This document shows positions 8,661 through 16,819 of a stretch of 27,025 nucleotides of DNA, piece by piece (the stretch's first letter is position 1; the number at the start of each line of letters is the position of its first letter). Source of the DNA: Collinsella sp. AF02-46-1 (GTDB taxonomy: Bacteria; Actinomycetota; Coriobacteriia; Coriobacteriales; Coriobacteriaceae); contig CAKXKM010000016.1 of assembly GCA_934876235.1 (NCBI GenBank), positions 4,958 through 31,982 of the forward strand, written 5' to 3'. A program made the translations under genes and the position numbers. The notes under the pieces are model-generated. The model was not told where the DNA came from. It worked only from the letters and a program-made list of their open reading frames with translations, and ran no database searches.

Positions 8661-9736
8661 TAGAGGTCTCCTCCCTTAAACGGCAAGCCCTGCTCGGCCG
8701 CTCGCAGGATGCGCTCGTCGATCTGGGAACGCACGATATCGTTGGTGGCGACCCAGGCGGCAAAGCTGGCGTTGTCGGGGGCGCCCAGGCCCTCCTGCAG
8801 AACCGGCGTCGCTTCGGACAGCGCAAGGACAAGCTCGTCGGTGGAGCCCGCATCCACGTTGACGCGGGCATAGACGCCATCGGGAAACTCGGTTTGGAAG
8901 TAGAGCGCCTCGGCTGCGTGCGGGCACGAGCGTGCAAGGATGCGCAAGTAGTGCTCGGCACCCTCGTAGTCCAGCTCGCGCCAGGCAGCGCTCATCAGCG
9001 CGATGAGCGTCCACGGGTCCAAGTCACGCTCTGCATCCTTGGGACGACGGCGTAGCGGCGTGTTGGCGAGATAGGGGACGGAGTGGGCAGAGCGAAAGCG
9101 CTTGAGCTCCTCGGCGGGGTATTCGAGCTTTGCCATGGCAAGCATCGCAGTATGGCGGACGCCGGCGGGGTCGTTGGGCGCAAAGTCCAGGCTGCGATTC
9201 GCGGCTTCGAGCGACATGCGATAGCGGCCGCTAATGAGGGCGCGCGACGCAAGGGCGGCAAGCCAGCGCAGGTAGGGGCGGCGCATAAGGTCGCCAGCGG
9301 CCTCGCGCTCGTAGGGGTCCTGCGCCGAGGCGATCTTGAGTGCCAGGTCGTGCTCGACTTCATCGCGCTTGGATACCAAGTACTGTACGTACTCCTCGTT
9401 GGAGTTGGCGGTGAGGGCGGTCAGCATGCGCTGGGCGTCCCAGTTGGTGGGGTCGAGCGCGGCTGCCTCGCGAAGCATGTTCTCGGCAGCGGTCTCTTCC
9501 TGCTCTGCCTGGTTATCGTCAGGGATAAAGGGAATGCGGTAGTCGACAGCCTCGACCACCTTGGCAATGAGGTGCCCGGCGCGGTCGCGGTCGTGCACGA
9601 TGAGCGGCGCGGGGTCGCGGGTGAATTGTTCCATCAGACGCTCTACGGCGGCACCGTCGGTGAGCGGGATATTGTCGCGGCGCAAGGCCTCAAGAACGAG
9701 GCGATGGCAATCCTCTTGAATGGGATCGAATGCCAT
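8660..9736 (-). CDS. Helical (TPR-like) repeat protein of unknown function, paralogue 2
   Basis: The 358-residue protein starts at MAFDPIQED (9736), which has AAAGGAGG four bases upstream; an in-frame start ten codons earlier lacks one. TPR-like helix pairs are seen at about 85-110 (AAENMLREAAALDPTNWDAQR) and 165-215 (PYLRWLAALASRALISGRYR, then SLEAANRSLDFAPNDPAG and MLAMAKLEYP). The second set lines up with the corresponding region of the next gene. A third pair (about 250-280) reads WRELDYEGAEHYLRILARSCPHAAEAL. This arrangement of regularly spaced Trp/Leu/Ala/Tyr and the Pro at helix ends is typical of TPR scaffolds that bind protein partners. First gene of the probable three-gene operon ending in murT-gatD; no enzyme motif is visible. 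Confidence 0.75.
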   Translation of the reverse strand: MAFDPIQEDCHRLVLEALRRDNIPLTDGAAVERLMEQFTRDPAPLIVHDRDRAGHLIAKVVEAVDYRIPFIPDDNQAEQEETAAENMLREAAALDPTNWDAQRMLTALTANSNEEYVQYLVSKRDEVEHDLALKIASAQDPYEREAAGDLMRRPYLRWLAALASRALISGRYRMSLEAANRSLDFAPNDPAGVRHTAMLAMAKLEYPAEELKRFRSAHSVPYLANTPLRRRPKDAERDLDPWTLIALMSAAWRELDYEGAEHYLRILARSCPHAAEALYFQTEFPDGVYARVNVDAGSTDELVLALSEATPVLQEGLGAPDNASFAAWVATNDIVRSQIDERILRAAEQGLPFKGGDL

Positions 9737-10235
9737 GGGGCCTCCTTTGCTGCGGTTAGGGTTCAAATGTCTCTATATAAGGTTCTAGTTTACCCGCATG
9801 TGGCACACCGGGGGTGCCGCACTTGGACATGCACCTTTGCACCACGAAGACGGATGTCGCACAAATGTCGGCACCTTGGACGACTGAGTGGTATCACGGT
9901 GCCGCAAACGGTCGATTTTTGGCGGCGAACGGGGCGCATTTTGGAGGGGCACAGTCCTGCCCGGGATATGTGGTCAACCTTGATAAAACGTTTGCCCAGC
10001 TTGGGAGTATGAATGCCCACAAGGGTCTTCAGGGATAGAAAAAACGTTTCATCATTGTCGGCTTTAGGTGAATAACTGACCAACCAGAACGGTAGAATAG
10101 TGTTTGTCTGAGCGTTGAGACGTTTAGACATCGCGCATTGTCATCGCCGGCAACGCGCAAAACGGTCCTAACGGAGCCAATCGGGTGCTCCGTTATATAC
10201 GCAAGTCTAAGAGGGGCTTGTTTAGGAGGCACAGT
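9737..10235. other. 499-base intergenic region between divergent operons, with a 9-bp hairpin
   Basis: No gene is supported here. A minus-strand frame stays open for 113 codons over 9790-10131 but has no ribosome binding site and no recognisable product. The region must hold the promoters of both divergent operons; TATATA near 9772-9777 (minus) and TAGAAT at 10093-10098 (plus) are weak -10 candidates without convincing -35 boxes. A perfect inverted repeat TAACGGAGC at 10169-10177/10187-10195 with a nine-base loop lies in the probable 5' leader of the alcohol dehydrogenase and has no T run behind it. GTGGCAC/GTGCCGCAC around 9800-9823 forms another small dyad with a bulge. Confidence 0.5.
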
Positions 10236-11459
10236 ATGGGACGTTTTACCAATCCTCGCGATCTGTACTTTGGTGAGGGCGCTCGCCACGAGGTGAAGAA
10301 CCTCAAGGGCAAGAAGGCCATCATCGTTTCTGGCGGCAGCTCTATGCGCCGCGGCGGGTTCTTGCAGGACGTTGAGGCCGACCTTAAGGAAGGCGGCTTC
10401 GAGGTCAAGCTGTTCGAGGGCGTCGAGTCCGATCCGTCCATCGAGACGGTCATGAAGGGCGCCGAGGCCATGCGCGAGTTCGAGCCCGACTGGATTATCG
10501 CCATCGGCGGCGGCTCGCCCATCGATGCCGCTAAGGCCATGTGGGTCTTCTACGAGTATCCCGAGGAGTCCTTCGATAACATCATCCAGCCGTTCAGCTT
10601 CCCCGAGCTGCGTCAGAAGGCTCATTTCTGCGCCATCTCCTCTACCTCCGGTACCGCTACCGAGGTCACCGCCTTCTCCGTCATCACCGACTACGCCAAG
10701 GGCATCAAGTACCCGCTGGCCGACTTCAACATCACCCCGGATGTCGCCATCGTCGACCCCGAGCTCACCTACACCATGCCTGCTAAGCTTTGCGCTCACA
10801 CCGGCATGGACGCTCTGACCCACTGCATGGAAGCCTACGTTTCCACCTGCGCTTCTATGTTCACCGATGCCAACGCCCTGCACGGCATCCGCGAGATCGT
10901 CGAGTGGCTGCCCAAGTCCTATGCTGGCGACCATGAGGCCCGTCAGCACATGCACGAGGCTCAGTGCATCGCCGGTATCGCCTTCTCCTCGGGTCTGCTC
11001 GGCATCGTTCACTCCATGGCCCACAAGACCGGTGCAGCCTTTGAGAACGGCCACATCATCCACGGTGCTGCTAACGCCATGTACCTGGGCAAGGTCATCC
11101 AGTGGAACTCCAAGGATCCCCGTGCTGCCGAGCGTTACGCTTACGTGGCCAAGGAGATCCTGCACCTTCCCGGCGAGACCAACGAGGAGCTCATCGCTGC
11201 GCTCGTCCAGAAGATCCGCGACCTCAACGACCAGCTCAACATTCCGCAGTCCATCAAGGATTACGCGAATGGCGGCGTGAAGGTTGACGCCGAGAACCCG
11301 CAGATGGTTTCCGAGGAGGAGTTCCTCGCCAAGCTGCCCGAGATCGCCGCGAACGCCGAGACCGACGCCTGCACGCCGGAGAACCCGCGTGAGACCAAGG
11401 CTGCCGACTTCGAGAAGATCCTCAAGGCCTGCTACTACGACACCGACATCGATTTCTAA
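10236..11459 (+). CDS. Iron-containing alcohol dehydrogenase, butanol-dehydrogenase-like
   Basis: This 407-residue protein belongs to the Fe-ADH family (PF00465) and closely follows clostridial NAD(P)H-dependent butanol dehydrogenases from its first residues (MGRFTNPRDLYFGEGA). The NAD(P)-binding loop is IGGGSPIDAAKAMW (about 90-103). Metal ligands are the Asp and His of HTGMDALTHCMEA (about 191 and 195), the His of GIVHSMAHKTG (about 258) and the His of GHIIHGAANA (about 276). It should reduce aldehydes to alcohols, or the reverse, in fermentation. The start has AGGAGG six bases upstream; a start 17 codons earlier has none. Codon use is strongly biased, pointing to high expression. A strong terminator follows, separating it from gldA. 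The natural substrate cannot be told from the sequence. Confidence 0.93.
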   Translation: MGRFTNPRDLYFGEGARHEVKNLKGKKAIIVSGGSSMRRGGFLQDVEADLKEGGFEVKLFEGVESDPSIETVMKGAEAMREFEPDWIIAIGGGSPIDAAKAMWVFYEYPEESFDNIIQPFSFPELRQKAHFCAISSTSGTATEVTAFSVITDYAKGIKYPLADFNITPDVAIVDPELTYTMPAKLCAHTGMDALTHCMEAYVSTCASMFTDANALHGIREIVEWLPKSYAGDHEARQHMHEAQCIAGIAFSSGLLGIVHSMAHKTGAAFENGHIIHGAANAMYLGKVIQWNSKDPRAAERYAYVAKEILHLPGETNEELIAALVQKIRDLNDQLNIPQSIKDYANGGVKVDAENPQMVSEEEFLAKLPEIAANAETDACTPENPRETKAADFEKILKACYYDTDIDF

Positions 11460-11481
11460 TCGACTCTTGTTATCGTAACGA

Positions 11482-11521
11482 GGGGCTCCGCACGTATCTG
11501 TACGGAGCCCCTTTCTTTTTT
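11482..11521 (+). terminator. Terminator of the iron alcohol dehydrogenase gene
   Basis: GGGGCTCCG (11482-11490) pairs perfectly with CGGAGCCCC (11503-11511), followed by TTTCTTTTTT. The next gene begins only 16 bases after the T run, so some readthrough into gldA is possible. Confidence 0.93.
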
Positions 11522-11537
11522 AGAGAATGGGATAAAA

Positions 11538-12638
11538 ATGGCTGCAATCTTCAATAGCCCCAGCAAGTATATCCAGGGCCCGGACGAGCTGGCCAAGCTC
11601 GGTTCTTATGTCGAGCCGCTCGGCGCTAAGGCCCTCGTCATCGTGACGCCTTCGGGCAAGAAGCGCGTCGGCGCCAAGATCGAGGGCGGTTTTGCCGAGG
11701 CTAAGGCCGAGCTGCTGTTTGAGGACTTTAACGGCGAGTGCTCCAAGGGCGAGGTCGACCGCCTGGTTGCGCTCGCTCGCGACAACGGTTGCGACATCAT
11801 CGTGGGCGTCGGTGGCGGCAAGATCCTCGATACCGCGAAGGCCGTTGCCTACTACCTGGAGTCCCCGGTTATCATTTGCCCCACCATCGCTTCGACCGAT
11901 GCACCGTGCTCGGCACTTTCGGTGCTCTACACCGATGACGGCCAGTTCGACAAGTACCTCTTCCTTAAGGCAAACCCCAATATCGTTCTTATGGATACGA
12001 CGGTTATCGCGGCGAGCCCGGTGCGCCTGACGGTTTCCGGTATGGGCGATGCGCTCGCAACCTACTTTGAGGCCCAGGCGACGCACGATGCCGACGGCGG
12101 CACTTGCGCCGGCGGCAAGGGTGGCATGGCCGGCCTGGCGCTCGCCAAGCTCTGCTACGAGACGCTTATGGCCGATGGCGTCAAGGCCAAGGTCGCGCTG
12201 GAGAAGGGTGCGCTCACGCCTGCCGTGGAGCACATCATCGAGGCCAACACGCTGCTTTCGGGCATTGGCTTTGAGAGCTCGGGCCTTGCTGCTGCTCATG
12301 CCATCCACAATGGTCTGACGATGCTGCCCGAGTGCCACGGCATGTATCACGGCGAGAAGGTCGCCTTTGGCACCATCGTTCAGCTGGTACTCGAGGATGC
12401 TCCGACTGAGAAACTCGAGGAAGTCTTGGGCTTCTGCATTGAGCTGGGCCTGCCGGTCACGATGAAGGAACTTGGCGTTGCCGAGCTTACACGTGAGCAG
12501 GCCATGATTGTTGCCGAGGCCGCCTGCGCGCCGGATGACACTATGTGCAACATGCCGTTTGAAGTGACGCCTGAGATGGTCGCCAACGCCATCCTGGGTG
12601 CCGACGCACTGGGTCATTATTACCTTATGGATGAGTAA
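11538..12638 (+). CDS. gldA: Glycerol dehydrogenase
   Basis: The 366-residue protein is a zinc-dependent NAD glycerol dehydrogenase that interconverts glycerol and dihydroxyacetone. Motifs: SPSKYIQGPDEL at the N-terminus, the NAD loop VGVGGGKILDTAKAVAYY, ICPTIASTDAPCSALSVLYTDDG, and zinc ligands Asp171 (SGMGDALATYFEA), His254 (AAAHAIHNGLT) and His271 (MYHGEKVAFG), the same numbers as in well-studied enzymes. The ribosome binding site is weak (GGGA seven bases upstream). It lies just behind the terminator of the Fe-ADH gene and ends at its own terminator, so it is at most loosely coupled to that gene. A second, more diverged copy follows. Activity on other vicinal diols or hydroxyketones is possible. 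Confidence 0.93.
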   Translation: MAAIFNSPSKYIQGPDELAKLGSYVEPLGAKALVIVTPSGKKRVGAKIEGGFAEAKAELLFEDFNGECSKGEVDRLVALARDNGCDIIVGVGGGKILDTAKAVAYYLESPVIICPTIASTDAPCSALSVLYTDDGQFDKYLFLKANPNIVLMDTTVIAASPVRLTVSGMGDALATYFEAQATHDADGGTCAGGKGGMAGLALAKLCYETLMADGVKAKVALEKGALTPAVEHIIEANTLLSGIGFESSGLAAAHAIHNGLTMLPECHGMYHGEKVAFGTIVQLVLEDAPTEKLEEVLGFCIELGLPVTMKELGVAELTREQAMIVAEAACAPDDTMCNMPFEVTPEMVANAILGADALGHYYLMDE

Positions 12639-12650
12639 ATTAAGGTAAGG

Positions 12651-12686
12651 AAGGGGCAAAGCCGACAAATGGTTTTGCCCCTTTTT
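12651..12686 (+). terminator. Terminator of gldA
   Basis: AAGGGGCAAA (12651-12660) pairs with TTTGCCCCTT (12674-12683), followed by TTT. It begins 12 bases after the gldA stop. Confidence 0.88.
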
Positions 12687-12690
12687 GCTA

Positions 12691-12721
12691 TGGTGCAAAG
12701 GGGTTAGGTTACTTTGCACCA
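12691..12721 (+). promoter_or_regulatory. 10-bp perfect dyad upstream of the second glycerol dehydrogenase
   Basis: TGGTGCAAAG (12691-12700) and CTTTGCACCA (12712-12721) are perfect inverted copies around 11 bases. There is no T run, and the dyad lies 30 bases before the ATG of the downstream gene, just after the gldA terminator. It may be a regulator site or a leader hairpin; the protein that would bind it is unknown. Confidence 0.45.
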
Positions 12722-12751
12722 ATCGGTGTTTGATGAAGGGCGGATTCTCGT

Positions 12752-13819
12752 ATGGCGCTTCCCATGGTTTATGGCGGTCCCGGCCGGTATGTTCAGGGGC
12801 CGGGCGAACTTTCGCGTCAGGGCAGGTATCTGTCATGGTTGGGCTGCGCTGCCTATGTCTTGTTTGACCAGGGCACCGAGGATCGGCTGTGCAGGCAGAT
12901 CGTCGATGGATTTCTGGATGAAAATCTAAGCGAGCCGTTCTTTAAGATTTACAACGGTCCGTGTACGGAAGATGCCGTTGTCGAAATGGCCAAGGAAGCC
13001 CGGGCCGAATATTGCGACATGGTGGTGGGCATTGGCGGCGGCAAAATGCTCGATATCGCAAAGGCCGTTGCGTTTTATGCTGAGCTGCCGTTGTGTGTAT
13101 GCCCCACGGCGGCCTCGATGGATGGTCCGTGCAGCGCGATTTCGGTGCTGTATCACGAGGATGGGTCGTTCGACCGCTATCTGATGCTCGAGAAGAATCC
13201 AGATCTGGTCGTGGTCGATACCAGCGTGGTCGCGGCGGCCCCGCTGCGCATGACGGTCGCCGGTATGGGCGACGCGCTGGCAACGTATTTTGAGGCGCGT
13301 TCGTGCGCCGCGGCGAGAGGTGCGAACGAGCACGGTGGCGCACCGGGGCACTTGGCACTGGTCGCGGCACGTGCCTGCTACGACACGCTTATGGAATGCG
13401 GCGTCGCTGCCAAGCGCGATCTCAAAAAGGGACGTATATCGCCGGCGGTTGAGCGCCTGATCGAGTGCAACATCCTGCTTTCGGGCGTTGGCTTTGAGAG
13501 CGGTGGCTTGGCGTTGGCGCATGCCATCGCCAACGGCCTGACGATTTTGCCCGAGTGCAAGGCTATGCACGGCGAGGCCGTAGCGTTTGGTCTGGTGGTC
13601 CAGCTTCGTCTGGAGCGTGCGCCCGAGCTTGATCAGGTGCTCGAGTTTTGCCAGCGCGTCGGTCTGCCGACGACGCTCGAGGAGCTGGGCCTTGGCGGGA
13701 TTTCCGATGCCGACCTGCAGGGTGTTGCAAATGCGGTCTTTAGAAACGAGCGCAACATGGCAAACGAGCAGGCCAAGGTGACCAAACAAAAGCTCGCGCA
13801 GCTCATGTGCGAGGCATAG
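12752..13819 (+). CDS. Glycerol dehydrogenase-like protein (diverged GldA paralogue)
   Basis: This 355-residue paralogue of the preceding GldA keeps the fold and key residues: VQGPGEL, the NAD loop VGIGGGKMLDIAKAVAFY, CPTAASMDGPCSAISVLYHEDG, and zinc ligands Asp174 (AGMGDALATYFEA), His257 (ALAHAIANGLT) and His273 (KAMHGEAVAFG). It differs from its neighbour where HAIHNG becomes HAIANG, so the non-ligand His three residues after the zinc His is lost, and TDAP becomes MDGP in the active-site region. The codon bias is weaker than in gldA, suggesting lower expression. These changes could mean another polyol or hydroxyketone substrate. It has its own upstream dyad and no strong ribosome binding site (AGGGCGG at some distance). 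The ATG at 12752 fits the family's N-terminus. Confidence 0.87.
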   Translation: MALPMVYGGPGRYVQGPGELSRQGRYLSWLGCAAYVLFDQGTEDRLCRQIVDGFLDENLSEPFFKIYNGPCTEDAVVEMAKEARAEYCDMVVGIGGGKMLDIAKAVAFYAELPLCVCPTAASMDGPCSAISVLYHEDGSFDRYLMLEKNPDLVVVDTSVVAAAPLRMTVAGMGDALATYFEARSCAAARGANEHGGAPGHLALVAARACYDTLMECGVAAKRDLKKGRISPAVERLIECNILLSGVGFESGGLALAHAIANGLTILPECKAMHGEAVAFGLVVQLRLERAPELDQVLEFCQRVGLPTTLEELGLGGISDADLQGVANAVFRNERNMANEQAKVTKQKLAQLMCEA

Positions 13820-13970
13820 CTTGGCGCTTGATCGACCTTGTACAATCGGGGCGGCGATAGGCCATGGGCTATTTGCCGCAAAGATGCGCCGCGTGTAATT
13901 TGCCCGAGGCGTGGGCTCATAGCGTATCATTATCTCTTGCTTGTTTGCACTGCTCAGGGAGGGGCCGCGC

Positions 13971-15224
13971 ATGGCGCAGGAACATGATCTGTTTGATGAC
14001 ATTATCGAGATCAGCAAGGGTTTCGACTTTCTTAAAAATCCGCTTGGCGGCGTGACCGATGCGCTCGATCCGTCGGCGCCGCAATGGAATCCTGCCGACT
14101 ACAAGGAGCGCCCGCGCGGCAACACCATCCCGTGTCTGACCTGCAAAAACGAAAAGAGCGACTGCACCGCGTGCATGGACGTGTGCCCGGTCAACGCTAT
14201 CGAGGTCGAGGAAGACGCCATCGAGATCCTCGACTCCTGTCGCAAGTGCGGACTGTGCGCCGCTGCCTGTCCGACCGAGGCGATCATCTCGCCGCGCCTG
14301 GCGCCCAAAAACCTTTACGACGACATTGTCTCGGCAGCTACGAGCCACGAGACCGCCTACGTTACCTGCACGCGCGCCCTTAAGCGCATGCCGCGCGAGA
14401 ACGAGGTCGTCGTCGCCTGCGTGGGCGATATTACGGCCGAGACCTGGTTCTCGGTGCTGGCCGACTATCCCAACGTGAGCGTCTACCTGCCACTGGGCGT
14501 GTGCGATAAGTGCCGCAACACCGGTGGCGAGGATATTCTGGGTGAGGCGATTGCGAAGGCCGAGGAGTGGTCTGGCACGGGTATGGGCCTGGAGGTCGAC
14601 CTCAAGAGCCTCAAGTGCCATAAGCGCCGCGAGTACGAGCGCAAGGAGTATATGGAAAAAATCGCCCGCACGACGGGCCTGACGGTGACCAAGCTCAACC
14701 CGGCGACGGCGGCGCTGGCCTCGGTGACACAGAAGCTCAAAGCCCATCGTCATCAGATCACCCAACTGGAGCGCACGCTCAACACCATGTGCGGCACCAC
14801 GACGACCAAGCGTCGCCGTTCGCTCACGCACGGGCGGCAGTTGGTGCTCTCGACACTACAGAACCATCCCGAGCTTGCCCAGAACATGCAGGTGAGTACG
14901 CCGGAGTGCGATTTTGACAAGTGCACGTCGTGTGGCGAGTGCGTCAACGTGTGCCCCACGTTTGCCTGCGATTTGGTGGGAAGCGGCCGCTTTGCGCTGG
15001 AGTCCACGTATTGCTTGGGCTGCGGCGCCTGCGTCAACGTGTGTCCCGAGCATGCGCTCAAGCTGGTCGAGCACGACGCGTCCAACCTGGTCGTCGTCGA
15101 TCCCGAAGCCGAGGAAAAGGCTGCCCAGAAGGCGAAGGCTCACGAAGAAGCCCAGAAGGTCAAGGCTGAAGCGAAGGCCAAGCTCGATAAGATGCTTGAC
15201 CAAGTGGAGAAGCTCGCGGACTAG
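13971..15224 (+). CDS. Multi-cluster 4Fe-4S protein with two ferredoxin domains
   Basis: The 417-residue protein holds two double-cluster ferredoxin modules. The first (about 55-105) reads C55-x2-C58-x6-C65-x2-C68-x3-C72-P, then CRKCGLCAAACP. The second (about 308-365) has CTSCGECVNVCP and CLGCGACVNVCP. Each has the full CxxCxxCxxxCP pattern, so up to four 4Fe-4S clusters are expected. Between them lies a domain of about 200 residues with VVVACVGD, GVCDKCRNTGG and LKCHKRREYERKEY, vaguely like small redox adaptor domains but not one I can name. The last 40 residues are Lys/Ala/Glu-rich and probably coiled coil. No signal peptide or membrane segment is seen, so a soluble cytosolic electron carrier or subunit of a redox complex is likely. 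The start has GGGAGGGG upstream. It is followed by ychF after 114 bases and appears monocistronic. Confidence 0.8.
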   Translation: MAQEHDLFDDIIEISKGFDFLKNPLGGVTDALDPSAPQWNPADYKERPRGNTIPCLTCKNEKSDCTACMDVCPVNAIEVEEDAIEILDSCRKCGLCAAACPTEAIISPRLAPKNLYDDIVSAATSHETAYVTCTRALKRMPRENEVVVACVGDITAETWFSVLADYPNVSVYLPLGVCDKCRNTGGEDILGEAIAKAEEWSGTGMGLEVDLKSLKCHKRREYERKEYMEKIARTTGLTVTKLNPATAALASVTQKLKAHRHQITQLERTLNTMCGTTTTKRRRSLTHGRQLVLSTLQNHPELAQNMQVSTPECDFDKCTSCGECVNVCPTFACDLVGSGRFALESTYCLGCGACVNVCPEHALKLVEHDASNLVVVDPEAEEKAAQKAKAHEEAQKVKAEAKAKLDKMLDQVEKLAD

Positions 15225-15271
15225 CCAACGACCCCTATCTCTGCTTCATTCGTGCCGCCGTGGCGTCCGGG

Positions 15272-15301
15272 TTCGCCCAGATGCTGTGGCGGCGCTATAC
15301 T
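15272..15301 (+). promoter_or_regulatory. Probable promoter of ychF
   Basis: TTCGCC (15272-15277) and TATACT (15296-15301) are separated by 18 bases, 37 bases before the GTG start of ychF. Confidence 0.5.
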
Positions 15302-15338
15302 TATGCAGTTTGAAATGCTTGTACCAAAAGGAGCTGTC

Positions 15339-16415
15339 GTGTCCCTTTCCATCGGTATCGTGGGCCTGCCCAACGTAGGCAAGTCGACGCTGTTCACCGC
15401 GCTTACCAAAAAGACCGGTCTTGCCGCCAACTATCCGTTCGCCACGATCGACCCCAACGTGGGTATTGTCGACGTGCCCGATAGCCGTCTGCAAAAGCTC
15501 GCCGACATCGTCAACCCGGGTCGCATCGTGCCGGCAACGGTCGAGTTCGTCGACATCGCAGGTCTGGTGAAGGGCGCTAACGAGGGCGAGGGTCTGGGCA
15601 ACCAGTTCCTGGCCAACATTCGCGAGACCGATGCCATCTGCGAGGTCGTGCGCTACTTTAAGGACCCCAACGTCATGCGCGAGGTGGGCCGCACCGGCGA
15701 GTTCGTCGATCCCGCCGGCGATGCCGACACCATCATGACCGAGCTCATCCTGGCCGACATGGGCACGCTCGAGAAGCAGCTGCCCAAGCTCGAGAAGGAG
15801 GCCAAGCGCGACAAGGAGCTCATGCCCAAGTTCGAGGTGGCCAAGCGTCTGCTTGCCTGGCTCAACGAGGGCAAGCGCGCTGCGTCTATGGAGATGACCG
15901 ACGAGGAGCGCGCCGCTGCCAAGGGCCTGTTCCTGCTCACCATGAAGCCCATCTTGTATGTGGCCAACGTGGACGAGGATATGCTCAACGACGACCTGGC
16001 GCCCATCGACGGCGTCAAGCCGCTGCCCATCTGCGCCAAGATCGAGGCCGAGCTTTCCGAGCTCGATCCCGAGGACGCTGCCGACTACCTGGAGAGCCTG
16101 GGCCTGGAGCAGCCCGGCCTGGACGTGCTCGCGCAGGCCGCTTACAAGCTGCTCGGCCTGCAGTCGTTCTTTACGGCCGGCGAGATGGAGGTCAAGGCCT
16201 GGACGGTTCGTCAGGGTGCGACCGCCCCGCAGGCCGCTGGCGTCATCCACACCGACTTTGAGCGCGGCTTTATTAAGGCCGAGGTCATTGGCTATGACGA
16301 CTACATCGAGCTCGGCGGCGAGCAGGGCGCCAAGGCCGCCGGCAAGCTGCGTATCGAGGGCAAGGACTATGTCATGGCCGATGGCGATGTCGTGCACTTC
16401 CGCTTTAACGTGTAA
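15339..16415 (+). CDS. ychF: Redox-regulated ATPase YchF (Obg-family)
   Basis: The 358-residue protein is the universal YchF/OLA1 P-loop protein, which binds ribosomes and prefers ATP to GTP. The G1 loop is GLPNVGKSTLFTALT, switch regions include NYPFATIDPN and VDIAGLVKGANEGEGLGNQFL, the G4-like motif is NVDED rather than NKxD as expected for the ATP-preferring family, and the C-terminal TGS-type domain includes SFFTAGEMEVKAWTVRQGA and the ending GDVVHFRFNV. The start is a GTG at 15339 with AAAGGAG five bases upstream; an ATG 29 codons earlier would add residues absent from the family. The gene is followed after 11 bases by a small membrane protein, probably co-transcribed. Confidence 0.96.
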   Translation: MSLSIGIVGLPNVGKSTLFTALTKKTGLAANYPFATIDPNVGIVDVPDSRLQKLADIVNPGRIVPATVEFVDIAGLVKGANEGEGLGNQFLANIRETDAICEVVRYFKDPNVMREVGRTGEFVDPAGDADTIMTELILADMGTLEKQLPKLEKEAKRDKELMPKFEVAKRLLAWLNEGKRAASMEMTDEERAAAKGLFLLTMKPILYVANVDEDMLNDDLAPIDGVKPLPICAKIEAELSELDPEDAADYLESLGLEQPGLDVLAQAAYKLLGLQSFFTAGEMEVKAWTVRQGATAPQAAGVIHTDFERGFIKAEVIGYDDYIELGGEQGAKAAGKLRIEGKDYVMADGDVVHFRFNV

Positions 16416-16426
16416 GGACGACGCAT

Positions 16427-16810
16427 ATGTTTAAATATGGCAAAAAAGCTGGCTACATGGGTATTGCGCTGCTCGTACTTGCGGTGATTCCGCTGGTGGT
16501 CGCAGCGTGTGTTATCCCCAACATTGGTCCCGAGGTTGCAACAAAGTTTAATGCCGCCGGCGAGGCGACGCGCTGGGGCAAGAGCTACGAGTTGCTGGCG
16601 CTGCCGGTGCTCAACTTGCTGCTGAGCGTGGCGACGTACTTTACGGCGGGACGCCAGGCAAAGAACAATGATGACTCCGCCGCCATGGCGCGCATCGTGT
16701 GCGAGCGCTATCTGCGTAACGGTTGCATCACGGGTGTGTTCCTCAACGTGATCAACGTCTACTTTATGTATTCGGCGATTACCGGTATGGGCTTTGGCCT
16801 GGGCTTTTAG
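16427..16810 (+). CDS. Small membrane protein with DUF1648 (SdpI-like) domain
   Basis: This 127-residue protein has three hydrophobic segments (about 10-32, 53-70, 98-120). Between the first two lies FNAAGEATRWGKS, matching the DUF1648 motif found at the N-terminus of SdpI-type immunity proteins (the His/Phe-asn-x-x-Gly-x-x-x-x-Trp-Gly pattern). Full SdpI proteins are longer, with a second C-terminal domain that is missing here. Function is unknown; an envelope role is likely. It follows ychF by 11 bases with AAGGA near the start, and is convergent with the next gene, whose stop is nine bases away. Confidence 0.75.
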   Translation: MFKYGKKAGYMGIALLVLAVIPLVVAACVIPNIGPEVATKFNAAGEATRWGKSYELLALPVLNLLLSVATYFTAGRQAKNNDDSAAMARIVCERYLRNGCITGVFLNVINVYFMYSAITGMGFGLGF

Positions 16811-16819
16811 CTTGCGCCT

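Noticed and set aside
9790..10131. 113-codon minus-strand frame between the TPR operon and the alcohol dehydrogenase
   Set aside because: No ribosome binding site, no recognisable motif and implausible composition; the region is better read as regulatory or repetitive intergenic DNA.
11520..12836. Open minus-strand frames opposite the two glycerol dehydrogenases
   Set aside because: They are shadows of the real genes, which carry full zinc and NAD motifs on the plus strand.
13239..13580. Loss of a zinc ligand in the second glycerol dehydrogenase (HAIHNG to HAIANG)
   Set aside because: Aligning with the Geobacillus enzyme places the ligand at the first His of HAIH, which is retained; only the second His is lost.
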